Positions 42,619 through 50,632 of a DNA stretch of 64,000 nucleotides are shown one piece after another. Every line of letters starts with the position of its first letter. The stretch's first letter is position 1. The position numbers and the translations under genes are program-made. The notes under the pieces are model-generated. The model worked only from the letters and a program-made list of their open reading frames with translations, ran no database searches and was not told where the DNA came from. The stretch comes from Streptomyces canus (GTDB taxonomy: Bacteria > Actinomycetota > Actinomycetes > Streptomycetales > Streptomycetaceae), in NCBI RefSeq assembly GCF_001514145.1, contig NZ_KQ948669.1, positions 186,001 through 250,000 of the forward strand, read 5' to 3'.

Positions 42619-44139
42619 GTGTCCGCTCCACCCCTCGATCCGCACTACCCCGTCGCGCATCTGCGCCCGCCCCGCAACTGGATCAACGACCCCAACGGGC
42701 TGGTCTTCCACGACGGCCACTACCACGTCTCCTACCAGTACAACCCGTACGGAGCGACCCACGCGAACATGCACTGGGGCCACTTCCGCAGCCCCGACCT
42801 GCTGAGCTGGGAGCCGCTGCCGATCGCCCTGTCTCCTACGCCCGGCGGCGTGGACGGCGACGGCTGCTTCTCCGGCAACGCCGTCTCCGACGGCGACCGG
42901 CTCGTCGCCTTCTACTCCGCGCACCTCGTGGCGCGCTCCCCCCAGCACCAGCCGGTCACCTGCGCCGTCTCCCACGACGGCGGCACGACCTTCCGCCCGC
43001 GAGGCGAACTGCTCATCCCCGAGCTGCCCGAGGGCTGCACCATGTACCGCGACCCGTACGTCTGGCAGGACGGCGACGGCTGGCGGATGCTGGTCGGCGC
43101 CGCTCTCGCCGACGGCCGCGCCGCCACCCTCCTCTACGACTCACCCGATCTGGAGACCTGGGCCTACCGAGGGCCCTTCGTGGCCCGTCATCCGGAGCCC
43201 ATCGGCGGCACCGAGGAGCTCACCGGCGATGGCTGGGAATGCCCCCAGTACCTCCCGGCAGCCGGCGGACAGGCCGCCCTCATCTTCAGTACCTGGACCG
43301 AACCCACTGGCCCGATGCGCGTCGCAGCCCTGATCGGCGAAGAGCACGACGGCCACTTCAAGGCAGGCGCACCGGTGTGGGCGGACCACGGCCCGGACTG
43401 CTATGCACCTGCCCTGCTGCGCGCACCTGGGGGTACCTCCCACGCCGGAGGCAGTGGGGGAGGCAGATGGCTGCTGTGGGGCTGGTCTTGGGAAGCCCGC
43501 GACCAAGCCTGGGCCGTCGCCGGCGGATGGGCCGGCGTCCTCACCGTGCCCCGCGAGATCCATGTCGGCGGCGACGGCACGCTGCGTCAGCGGCCCGCCA
43601 CCGAGCTGCTCGCGCTGCGCGGTGAGCGCACCGTGCAGGCCGAGGGTGCGACCCATGGCCCGGAGCCGGTGGAACTGGGCAACGTTGGACGGGCCTTCGA
43701 CCTGACGGCCCGTCTGGAGCCGACCGGGACCGCCGGCCTGCGGCTGCTCACCACCCCGGACGGTTCCGAGTACCTCGACATCCGCCTCGATGCCGAGGCG
43801 GGCGAACTGGTCGTCGACCGCGACCACGCCTCCTTGGACACGCGGGCCCACGGCGGTGCTTACCGGATGCCCTGCCCCACCGGGCAGCCGGTCGACCTGC
43901 GCGTGGTCGTCGACCACTCCATCGCCGAGGTCTTCCTGACCTCTACCGGCCAGGTCCTCACGCTGCGGTTCTACCCGACAGGGCAGGGCGCGTGGCGACT
44001 TCAGGCCCGCACCGCACCGGGCACGCGCCTTCGCTACGCGGTCGACGCGTGGGAGTTGCACCCGCTTGTGATCAAGACGCCGACCGCCGGCGCCGCAGAG
44101 CAGTACGGAAGAACAGGTCTGAAGGAGGCTCCTCAATGA
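42619..44139 (+). CDS. GH32 beta-fructofuranosidase, cytoplasmic
   Basis: This 506-residue GH32 enzyme without signal peptide has WINDPNG (nucleophile Asp about 24), MYRDPYVW (Asp about 145) and WECPQ (acid/base Glu about 207), then a C-terminal beta-sandwich with VVVDHSIAEVFL. It should split sucrose or imported fructo-oligosaccharides to fructose and glucose. Residues about 269-284 (RAPGGTSHAGGSGGG) are encoded by a palindromic repeat absent from the normal family pattern. Its last codon overlaps the GH30 start (ATGA, 44136-44139), so the two are coupled even though one product stays inside and the other is exported. Confidence 0.92.
   Translation: MSAPPLDPHYPVAHLRPPRNWINDPNGLVFHDGHYHVSYQYNPYGATHANMHWGHFRSPDLLSWEPLPIALSPTPGGVDGDGCFSGNAVSDGDRLVAFYSAHLVARSPQHQPVTCAVSHDGGTTFRPRGELLIPELPEGCTMYRDPYVWQDGDGWRMLVGAALADGRAATLLYDSPDLETWAYRGPFVARHPEPIGGTEELTGDGWECPQYLPAAGGQAALIFSTWTEPTGPMRVAALIGEEHDGHFKAGAPVWADHGPDCYAPALLRAPGGTSHAGGSGGGRWLLWGWSWEARDQAWAVAGGWAGVLTVPREIHVGGDGTLRQRPATELLALRGERTVQAEGATHGPEPVELGNVGRAFDLTARLEPTGTAGLRLLTTPDGSEYLDIRLDAEAGELVVDRDHASLDTRAHGGAYRMPCPTGQPVDLRVVVDHSIAEVFLTSTGQVLTLRFYPTGQGAWRLQARTAPGTRLRYAVDAWELHPLVIKTPTAGAAEQYGRTGLKEAPQ
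43426..43461 (+). repeat. Palindromic GGGGGTACCTCCC-type repeat inside GH32 coding sequence
   Basis: The sequence reads CCTGGGGGTACCTCCCACGC followed by CGGAGGCAGTGGGGGA. The part CTCCCAC...GTGGGGGAG can fold back. I recall this element as a frequent intergenic palindrome in Streptomyces genomes. Here it lies in frame and adds a Gly/Ser-rich loop to the protein. Confidence 0.55.
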
Positions 44140-47060
44140 GCTCGTACGGTCTTGGACGACGTCAGTTCCTCACCACCGCCATCGGCGTCGCCGCCGCCTG
44201 GACCCAGGTTTCCGGCAACGCTGCCGCCGCCACCTCGCCGCGTAATTCTTCCGTGCAGGTCTGGCTGACCGACATTTCGGCCAAGAAGTGGGTCGTCGGC
44301 CAGAGCGATGTGCTGTTCCGGACGAAGAGCACCGGCAACCCGCTCACGATCAAGATCGACGACGGCGTCAAGTACCAGAGAATCCAGGGCTTCGGGGCGG
44401 CCATGACCGACTCTTCCGCCTGGCTCATCAACAAGCTGTCCACCGCTGACCGAGCGAAGCTGATGCAGAAGCTGTACGACCCCTCGAAGGGCATCGGCCT
44501 CAGCCTGATCCGTACGCCGATGGGCGCCACGGACTTCAACGCGTCCGGCAACTACTCCTACGACGACATGCCGGCGGGGCAGACGGACCCGACGCTGTCC
44601 AACTTCTCGGTCCAGCACGACGAGAAGTACATCCTTCCCATCTTGCGGCAGGCTCTCGCACAGAACCCGTCCGCCAAGATCCTGGCCAACCCATGGAGCC
44701 CGCCAGGCTGGATGAAGACCTCGGACTCCATGATCGGCGGCACCCTCAAGAGCGACTACGCTTCCACGCTGGCCGACTACTTCGTGAAGTTCATCAAGGC
44801 GTACGACAAGGCCGGTGTGCCCATCTCCTACATCACGCCGCAGAACGAGCCCATGGGCACGCCCAGTTGGCCCGGCATGTTCCTGTCCGCCTACCAGGAA
44901 TCCGCGTTGATCCAGGAGATCGGCCAGGCGTTCGAGGCCAACCGCATCTCCACGAAGATCCTGGCCTGGGACCACAACTGGGATGTGCCCTCGTATCCCG
45001 AGACGATCTTCAGCGACCCCGCCGCCTCCCAGTACACGGCTGGCACCGGATGGCACATCTACAGTGGCAACCCGACGTACCAGACTGTGGTCCACAACGA
45101 CTATCCGGGCAAGGAAACCTACATCACGGAGGCCACAGGAGGCGTCTGGCAGGGTGACGACGCGACGGCGTTCAATGACGCACTCGGCACGTGGATCATC
45201 AAGGGCATGCGCAACTGGGCGAACGGTGTGATGCTCTGGAACACCGTGCTCGACCCCAAGCTGGGGCCGCTCAACAGCGACACCAACGGCATCCCCATGT
45301 GCCGGGCACTGGTCACGGTCGATCCGGACAGCGGGCAGGTGTCCTACAACGTGGACTACTACGCACTCGCCCACGCCAGCCGGTTTGTGAAGCCCGGAGC
45401 GCATCGCATCTACTCGAACACCTTCGGGGAAGGAAGCATCGAGAGCGTCGCGTTCCTGAACCCGGACGGCTCGAAGGTCGTGATCGCGTACAACTCGGGT
45501 AGCGCCGCGGAGAACTTCAGCGTCGCGGACGGGACGCAGTCCTTCGACTACACCCTGAACGCCGGCGGCGCTGTCACGTTCACCTACACGGGCCGGCGCA
45601 GCGGCGGGACCCCCGCGGCGACCAATGTCTTCGACCCGACCCACGACTTCACGTTCAAGTCCTCGCTGGGGCCGATGACGGTCACCTACGACCCGGCACT
45701 CCTGCAGTACCAGAACGCCGTCCGCACCGGAAGCAAGCTGCTCACGTACTCCCTGCCGATCGGGGCATCCATCAAGACGCCCGGAACGTCACTGAGCCGT
45801 GGCAAGTGGACCGCCACGGCCTCGTCGAGCCCGGACTGGGGTGTCGCCTCGAACGCGATCGACGGCGACATCAACAGCCGGTGGAATCTCGGCCAGGGGA
45901 CGACCGGCGGCGCCTGGTTCCAGGTCGATCTGGGGAGCGCGACGAGCTTCAACAAGATCGTCTTCGCCACCGGAGAAAGCAACTCCTTCGACTACGTCAC
46001 CAAGTACCAGATCTACGTCTCGGACGACGGGGCCGACTGGGGCAGCGCGGTCGCGAACGGCAGCGGGAACATAGGGAAGATAGCCGTCACGTTGCCGGCC
46101 CAGACGGCACGGTACATTCGCATCGTCTGTGTCGCGGCATCCGGTTTCTGGTGGAGCATCGCCGAAATCAACGTATACGGATCCTCGAGCGACACCGGTT
46201 CGATCGCAGCCCCGACAGCGGTGCCCAAGGGCCTCCAGCTGAAGACCTGGACCAGTCCGGAAGGGGAGCAGGTCACCGCGGTGTTCAACGGCACCGCCGG
46301 CAGCCGGAGCTTCCCGGTGTCCGCCGACGGCTCGTACATCTACACCCTGCCGAGCGGAACGTCGGCGATGTTCACCACGCAGAAGCTGTCCGGCTTCCCC
46401 GCACCGGTCTTCGGAAGCCTGAAGCCGAAGCAAGGCATACCGCGCGCCAAGTTCACGATCAGCGGTTCTCACTTCGGTGACGCGCAGGGGCTGGGTACGG
46501 TGCGTTTCGGGAAGCTCTTCGCCGAAATCGACAGCTGGTCGGACACGAGCATCAGCGCGTACGTGCCGAGCGGGCTTCCGGTGGGCACGTACAAGGTCTC
46601 GGTGAACAGCGCCGGCGGAGCGGACGCGGGTTCAGCACCGTTCGACGTCATGGACCTGGGCCCCGCCCTGTCGCGCACGGGCTGGACCGCCACGACCTCC
46701 GACACAAGCTCGTCCAACGACGGTCCCGCGAACATGCTGGACGGCGATTCCGGCACCCGGTACAGCTCCGGAACAGGCCAGTACGACGGCCTGTGGATCC
46801 AGGTCGACATGGGGCAGACCCAGACGTTCGACAAGATCCTGCTCGATTCCGGCAGCAACATCGGCGACTATGCGCGAAGCGCGGACGTGTACGTATCGGC
46901 GAACGGAACCGACTGGACCAAGGTCTCTTCCATAGAGGACGGCCAGCGAGTCGAACTGATTTCCTTCCCGACCCAGACGGCTCGCTACATCAAGGTCGTC
47001 AACACCGGCAACGTCGCGAGTAACTGGTGGTCAATCGCAGAATTGACCGTCTACAGCTGA
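44136..47060 (+). CDS. Tat-exported GH30 glycosidase with two F5/8C (CBM32-like) modules and an IPT/TIG domain
   Basis: This is a 974-residue multi-domain enzyme. It has a twin-arginine signal GRRQFLTTAIGVAAA (cleaved near 32), then a GH30 TIM barrel with beta-side domain (about 45-485): QGFGAAMTDSSAW, acid/base Glu in TPQNEPMG (about 238), nucleophile Glu in YITEATGG (about 332). A discoidin module follows (about 553-682; KWTATASSS to WSIAEINVYG), then an IPT/TIG fold (about 755-838) and a second discoidin module (about 843-973; GWTATTSDTS to WSIAELTVYS). The catalytic pattern is glucosylceramidase / endo-beta-1,6-glucanase-like. Export with a binding region suggests attack on an insoluble beta-glycan. 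It is the last gene of the operon. Confidence 0.9.
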   Translation: MSSYGLGRRQFLTTAIGVAAAWTQVSGNAAAATSPRNSSVQVWLTDISAKKWVVGQSDVLFRTKSTGNPLTIKIDDGVKYQRIQGFGAAMTDSSAWLINKLSTADRAKLMQKLYDPSKGIGLSLIRTPMGATDFNASGNYSYDDMPAGQTDPTLSNFSVQHDEKYILPILRQALAQNPSAKILANPWSPPGWMKTSDSMIGGTLKSDYASTLADYFVKFIKAYDKAGVPISYITPQNEPMGTPSWPGMFLSAYQESALIQEIGQAFEANRISTKILAWDHNWDVPSYPETIFSDPAASQYTAGTGWHIYSGNPTYQTVVHNDYPGKETYITEATGGVWQGDDATAFNDALGTWIIKGMRNWANGVMLWNTVLDPKLGPLNSDTNGIPMCRALVTVDPDSGQVSYNVDYYALAHASRFVKPGAHRIYSNTFGEGSIESVAFLNPDGSKVVIAYNSGSAAENFSVADGTQSFDYTLNAGGAVTFTYTGRRSGGTPAATNVFDPTHDFTFKSSLGPMTVTYDPALLQYQNAVRTGSKLLTYSLPIGASIKTPGTSLSRGKWTATASSSPDWGVASNAIDGDINSRWNLGQGTTGGAWFQVDLGSATSFNKIVFATGESNSFDYVTKYQIYVSDDGADWGSAVANGSGNIGKIAVTLPAQTARYIRIVCVAASGFWWSIAEINVYGSSSDTGSIAAPTAVPKGLQLKTWTSPEGEQVTAVFNGTAGSRSFPVSADGSYIYTLPSGTSAMFTTQKLSGFPAPVFGSLKPKQGIPRAKFTISGSHFGDAQGLGTVRFGKLFAEIDSWSDTSISAYVPSGLPVGTYKVSVNSAGGADAGSAPFDVMDLGPALSRTGWTATTSDTSSSNDGPANMLDGDSGTRYSSGTGQYDGLWIQVDMGQTQTFDKILLDSGSNIGDYARSADVYVSANGTDWTKVSSIEDGQRVELISFPTQTARYIKVVNTGNVASNWWSIAELTVYS

Positions 47061-47179
47061 CCTTGGGCAAGGCCCAGCCGGGGCGGCGCCATGACGCTGT
47101 CAAGTAGTGCAGGACGCGACGCATGATCGAGCTGTGCCTCGTGCCCGGGCCTCGGATCTGAGGCCAATGTGCGATCGCT

Positions 47180-47213
47180 CTCGGCAGGCAGCCTGTGGAG
47201 GCCGCCTGCCGAG
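47180..47213. terminator. Hairpin after the GH30 operon
   Basis: CTCGGCAGGC (47180-47189) pairs perfectly with GCCTGCCGAG (47204-47213); GCCT/AGGC extends the stem after one mismatch, leaving a GTGG loop. It lies 120 bp past the GH30 stop. The rest of 47061-47365 holds no supported gene. Confidence 0.6.
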
Positions 47214-47365
47214 CTGGGTCTCGGGTCCAGCTGCGGCCCGCATATCGTTCACGGCGCAGCACGTGCTGATCACTCAATTCGGCTGCATAACGCGGCACGA
47301 AACTGAAACGCTCTGAAAGACGCATCCGCGCAGGTCAAAGACGGATTCAGCTGCATCACCGCAGG

Positions 47366-47491
47366 TCAGCGCCGCCCCGTGGACAACTTCACGACGTAGG
47401 TGCCCAGGTCATCGGCCTCGAAGACGCCGGGGACTGAGCCCCCGGACCTCAGCGGGGTCACGTATCGAACAGCAGTCACATGGCGCAGCAC
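47366..47491 (-). pseudogene. Detached original 5' end of the hipA-like gene
   Basis: From GTG 47491 the reading is MLRHVTAVRYVTPLRSGG, then SVPGVFEADDLGTYVVK, aligned residue for residue with the first 35 codons of the hipA-like protein (28214-29119). The frame then leaves the similarity and hits TGA at 47366-47368 after a few codons. The break is the end of the 37-bp repeat. It begins 22 bp after the IucA/IucC stop, which is where an uninterrupted hipA would have started. Confidence 0.85.
47385..47421 (+). repeat. Right direct repeat (putative att site)
   Basis: This 37-bp stretch is identical to 29013-29049. It marks the right boundary of the island within the truncated hipA copy. Sequence left of it has no similarity to hipA. 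Confidence 0.8.
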
Positions 47492-47513
47492 ACCGGCCAG
47501 GGTATGTCAGCGC

Positions 47514-49028
47514 TCACCCGGCCAGCGGATTCGGCAGCGGCAGGTAGCGGGCGTCCGCGCCGTCCGCGCCCGTCCAGCGCAGCAGCAGGTTCGTCTTGCC
47601 GGGGAGGGTGGGCGCGGTGAGCAGGGCGGCGGCTTCGGGAAGGTCGTGGCGGGCCAGTTCCCGGCGGGCGGCGGGCCAGGGGGCGAAGCCGGGGTTGCGT
47701 TCGGCGAGGGCCGCGGCGACCTCGCACAGATGGTTCACGACCAGGCAGTACACCAGCCGCTCCCAGCCGGCCGCGCGCGGGACGTCCGCCAGCAGCTTCA
47801 CGCCCTCGGCGTCCCGGAACAGCGCCTGCACGGGCGTGCCGTCGGCGTCCACGGCGACCAGCGTGTTCTGCAGATGCGCCTCGAGTACGACGCCGTGGTC
47901 GGCGAAGGCCGCGAGGGCGGGCGGGACGACCACGCCCAGATAGGCCTCCCACCAGGCCGCCGGATCCGCGGTGGCGTCGAGCGGGCTGCCCTCGAAGCCC
48001 TCCACCAGGGCCGCGGCGAGCAGTGGGGTCGCCCCGGGCCGCACATGGTCGTGCAGGCCGTCGCGGACCAGGACGGCGAGTTCCTCGAAGGCGAAGTCGG
48101 CGGTGCGGTAGCCGCGGTCGCTCAACCAGGCGGCCGAGCCGGGGCTGGCGGCGAAGGCGCGCGCGGCCGCTTCATCCGTACGCCGGAGTTTGAGCAGGTC
48201 GTGGCGCCAGAGCCGGCGGATGTCGTTCGTGATGCGGACGTCGAGACTGAACTTGAGGAAGAGATCCTGAGAGGGCGCGTAGACCGTGCGGATCGCCGCC
48301 GTCGGCCAGGTCTCGAAGCCGGTCGTGCCGAGCCGGATGAGCCTGCCGTCCTCGAAGGCCTCGGTGCAGGACACGAGGTCGAGCTGCCAGGGGTGGGCGG
48401 GCAGCAGCCGGTAGCCGGGCGGTGCCTCGCCCAGTGTGTCGAGGGCCGAGGTGTCGCCCTCCTCGACGACGGTGTCCTCGCGCAGCCCGAGCAGGACCAG
48501 CGGGAAACGGGCATGGGCCTCGGGGGCGTACGGCAGCCAGGCGGCGACGGGGCCGCCGCCGCGGGCCTTGGGCGCGGGGTGGTACGGATGGCCGGTGACG
48601 AGGCACTGCTCGGAGCGCAGATACGGGTCGCCGGGCGCCGTGACCCGGTCCCGGGCCGTGAGCAGGGCGGCCACCGCGTCCCGGCTGTCGATCATCTCGG
48701 CGGGCAGTTCGTGGTTGGACACTCCGGTGTGCCGGGTCAGTTCCTCGGCGACGAGCTTGACGAGTTCGGTGTGGCCGACGCGCCGCCAGCCGTCCGCGGC
48801 GTGCACCTCGGGCTCGGCGGGCCGCCTGTCGCCCCGCACCCTGAGCAGTCTCCCGCCGGGGAGCCGGTGCACCGGCCGCTCGCCGGGTTCCGGGAGCGGC
48901 TCGGCCACCTCGCGCAGCAGGCAGTTGAGCAGGGGTGCGGCCGCGTACGCGTCGGCGCGGTGCGCGACGTCGGTGCCGGCCGGCGGGGGCGGGAGGTCCA
49001 CTCGATCCACTCGTTCTCTACGGTTCAT
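47514..49028 (-). CDS. IucA/IucC-family NIS siderophore synthetase
   Basis: This 504-residue NIS synthetase-like protein has GHPYHPAPKARGG (ATP/substrate loop, about 146), LLPAHPWQLD (about 230), LKFSLDVRITNDIRR (about 268) and HLQNTLVAVDADG near 385, all marks of IucA/IucC enzymes. It should join a carboxylic acid such as citrate or succinate to an amine or alcohol using ATP. It is divergent from a second synthetase with 74 bp between. No obvious iron box was seen in that gap. The start near 49028 is uncertain because no ribosome site is clear. Its 3' end lies 22 bp before the displaced hipA start. Confidence 0.87.
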   Translation of the reverse strand: MNRRERVDRVDLPPPPAGTDVAHRADAYAAAPLLNCLLREVAEPLPEPGERPVHRLPGGRLLRVRGDRRPAEPEVHAADGWRRVGHTELVKLVAEELTRHTGVSNHELPAEMIDSRDAVAALLTARDRVTAPGDPYLRSEQCLVTGHPYHPAPKARGGGPVAAWLPYAPEAHARFPLVLLGLREDTVVEEGDTSALDTLGEAPPGYRLLPAHPWQLDLVSCTEAFEDGRLIRLGTTGFETWPTAAIRTVYAPSQDLFLKFSLDVRITNDIRRLWRHDLLKLRRTDEAAARAFAASPGSAAWLSDRGYRTADFAFEELAVLVRDGLHDHVRPGATPLLAAALVEGFEGSPLDATADPAAWWEAYLGVVVPPALAAFADHGVVLEAHLQNTLVAVDADGTPVQALFRDAEGVKLLADVPRAAGWERLVYCLVVNHLCEVAAALAERNPGFAPWPAARRELARHDLPEAAALLTAPTLPGKTNLLLRWTGADGADARYLPLPNPLAG

Positions 49029-49102
49029 CTGGGGCGATGACGATCAGTATGTCTGTCCTCACCGCCCCACCGTGACACCGGTCGTACCCGAGGAGCCCGC
49101 CC

Positions 49103-50587
49103 GTGCACCGTCCCTCCGCCGCCGAGGCCGACTTCGCCGAAGAGCTGGCCGTCCTGCGCCCCGACCTCGTGGCGCGGTACACGGCCGAGCTGCCCGGCGC
49201 CCGCGCGGCCGTGCTGTCCCGGCTGTGGCGCGGGCTCGCGCACGAGCCGCTGCCCTGGGTCACCGGCCGGGACGCGGGCAGGGAGGGGCTCGCCCTGCGC
49301 CTCTCGGACGGCCGCAGGCTGCACGGCCCGCACCCGGACCCGTTCGCCACCGCCGCCCACACCACCGTCGTACGGCTCGACGAGGTCGCCCACGACGATC
49401 CGGCGCGCCTGATGACCGCGCTCGGCGTCCCGCACGGTGCGGATTTCGCCGCTGAACTCGCCGACAGTGTCGCGTCGTTGGCGCTGTCGAGGGCGGGACA
49501 ACCCGCCGGCCCCGAAGCATGGCCGGTGCGCGACTGGGAGTGGGAGCAGCGGGTGGTCGACGGGCATCCCTATCACCCCAACTGCCGTTCCCGGCCGGGC
49601 TTCTCGGTGGCCGAGCAACTGGCCTACGGGCCCGAGCACAGGCCGCTGGTACGGCTGGGGTTGGTGCCGGTGCCGGCGGACGAGTGCCTGGTGACGGGCG
49701 CGTGGCCGGCACACCTGCGGGACGGGGAGCGGCTGTTGCTGCCCGTCCATCCGTGGCAGTCGGAGCATGTCCTGAAGCGGCCGGTCACCGAAGGCGTCGA
49801 GGCACACCCGTTGATGTCCCTGCGCACCCTCGCCCTGCCCGACGGACCGCACGTCAAGACGGCGTTGAGCACGCGGCTCACGTCCTCGGTGCGGGACATC
49901 TCCGTCTACTCGATCAGCATGTCGGCGACCCTCTCACGGTTCGCGGAGACCGTGGCGGAGCGCATGGACGGCCTCCTGCATTTCACCCGCACGCTGGGGG
50001 CGGTGACGGCCAACTCCCCCGACCTGGCCGCGGTGTTGCGCGAGTCCCCTCAGGTGTACGGGGAGCGGGTCCTCCCGGTGGCCGCCCTCGCCACCACCGA
50101 GCTGCCCCGATCCCCTGCCTGGCTCGCGGAGTTCGCCCGGCTGTCCCTCACGGTCGGGCTGCGCCTGCTGGAGTTCGGCATCGCCCTGGAGGCGCACGGC
50201 CAGAACCTCCTCGTCGTCCTGTCCGAGTCGGGCGCACCGGAGCGGCTGGTCTACCGGGACCTGGCCGACATCCGGATCAGCCCGGCCAGGCTCGCACGGC
50301 ACGGCATCCCGGTCCCCGCACTGTCCGGGCGGCTGGTCACGGACGACGTGACGACCCTGCGGCGCAAACTGTTCGGCTCCCTGGTGGCCGGAGCCCTCGC
50401 GGGGACGGCGGGTTCGGCCACGGCGTTGCGAGGAGCGCTGGAGACGGCCGTACGAGAGTTGCCGCGCACGCCCGATCTGGCCGCGCTGCTCGAACAGCCG
50501 CTGCCCGCGAAGGCGTTGACCTGGATGCGGCTGTCGCCGGGGACGCCGGGCGACCGGTGGACCGAGCTGCCCAACCCCCTTGCCTGA
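49103..50587 (+). CDS. IucA/IucC-family NIS siderophore synthetase (second copy)
   Basis: This 494-residue paralogue of the divergent gene has GHPYHPNCRSRPGFS (about 155), LLPVHPWQSEHV (about 213), LKTALSTRLTSSVRDI-type sequence near 253 and IALEAHGQNLLVVLS near 355. The FhuF/IucC-like C-terminal domain (about 390-490) is complete. GTG 49103 follows GAGGAG. Two synthetases side by side usually mean successive condensations of one siderophore. Neither decarboxylase, monooxygenase, exporter nor uptake genes are in the window, so the pathway cannot be completed from this locus. Confidence 0.88.
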   Translation: MHRPSAAEADFAEELAVLRPDLVARYTAELPGARAAVLSRLWRGLAHEPLPWVTGRDAGREGLALRLSDGRRLHGPHPDPFATAAHTTVVRLDEVAHDDPARLMTALGVPHGADFAAELADSVASLALSRAGQPAGPEAWPVRDWEWEQRVVDGHPYHPNCRSRPGFSVAEQLAYGPEHRPLVRLGLVPVPADECLVTGAWPAHLRDGERLLLPVHPWQSEHVLKRPVTEGVEAHPLMSLRTLALPDGPHVKTALSTRLTSSVRDISVYSISMSATLSRFAETVAERMDGLLHFTRTLGAVTANSPDLAAVLRESPQVYGERVLPVAALATTELPRSPAWLAEFARLSLTVGLRLLEFGIALEAHGQNLLVVLSESGAPERLVYRDLADIRISPARLARHGIPVPALSGRLVTDDVTTLRRKLFGSLVAGALAGTAGSATALRGALETAVRELPRTPDLAALLEQPLPAKALTWMRLSPGTPGDRWTELPNPLA

Positions 50588-50632
50588 GCGGCCGTTTTGG
50601 AGCCCGGCGCACCTGATCAATAGGATCCGGCG

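Larger units (their letters stand above)
29013..47421. mobile_element. Integrated glycan-utilisation island bounded by 37-bp direct repeats
   Basis: Exact 37-bp direct repeats at both edges lie within the first 40 codons of the hipA-like gene; the right edge keeps a truncated second copy of that 5' end. A tyrosine-integrase relic lies immediately inside the left repeat, as in pSAM2-type elements, and an IS21 fragment follows. The cargo is a GH32/GH3/GH30 and sugar-transport locus with two LacI regulators. A hand count of one line of the GH30 gene gives about 62% GC against 72% for a line at 58.1 kb. Joining the repeats without the island restores an intact hipA reading frame 22 bp after the IucA/IucC gene. 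No conjugation or replication genes are seen, so it is probably now fixed in place. Confidence 0.75.

Noticed and set aside
36977..47060. ATPase gene of the sugar ABC transporter within the operon
   Set aside because: No Walker A/LSGGQ protein is encoded in the island; a shared ATPase elsewhere is the usual Streptomyces solution.
49029..49102. Iron box between the two IucA/IucC genes
   Set aside because: Looked for the TTAGGTTAGGCTAACCTAA-type palindrome and found nothing close.
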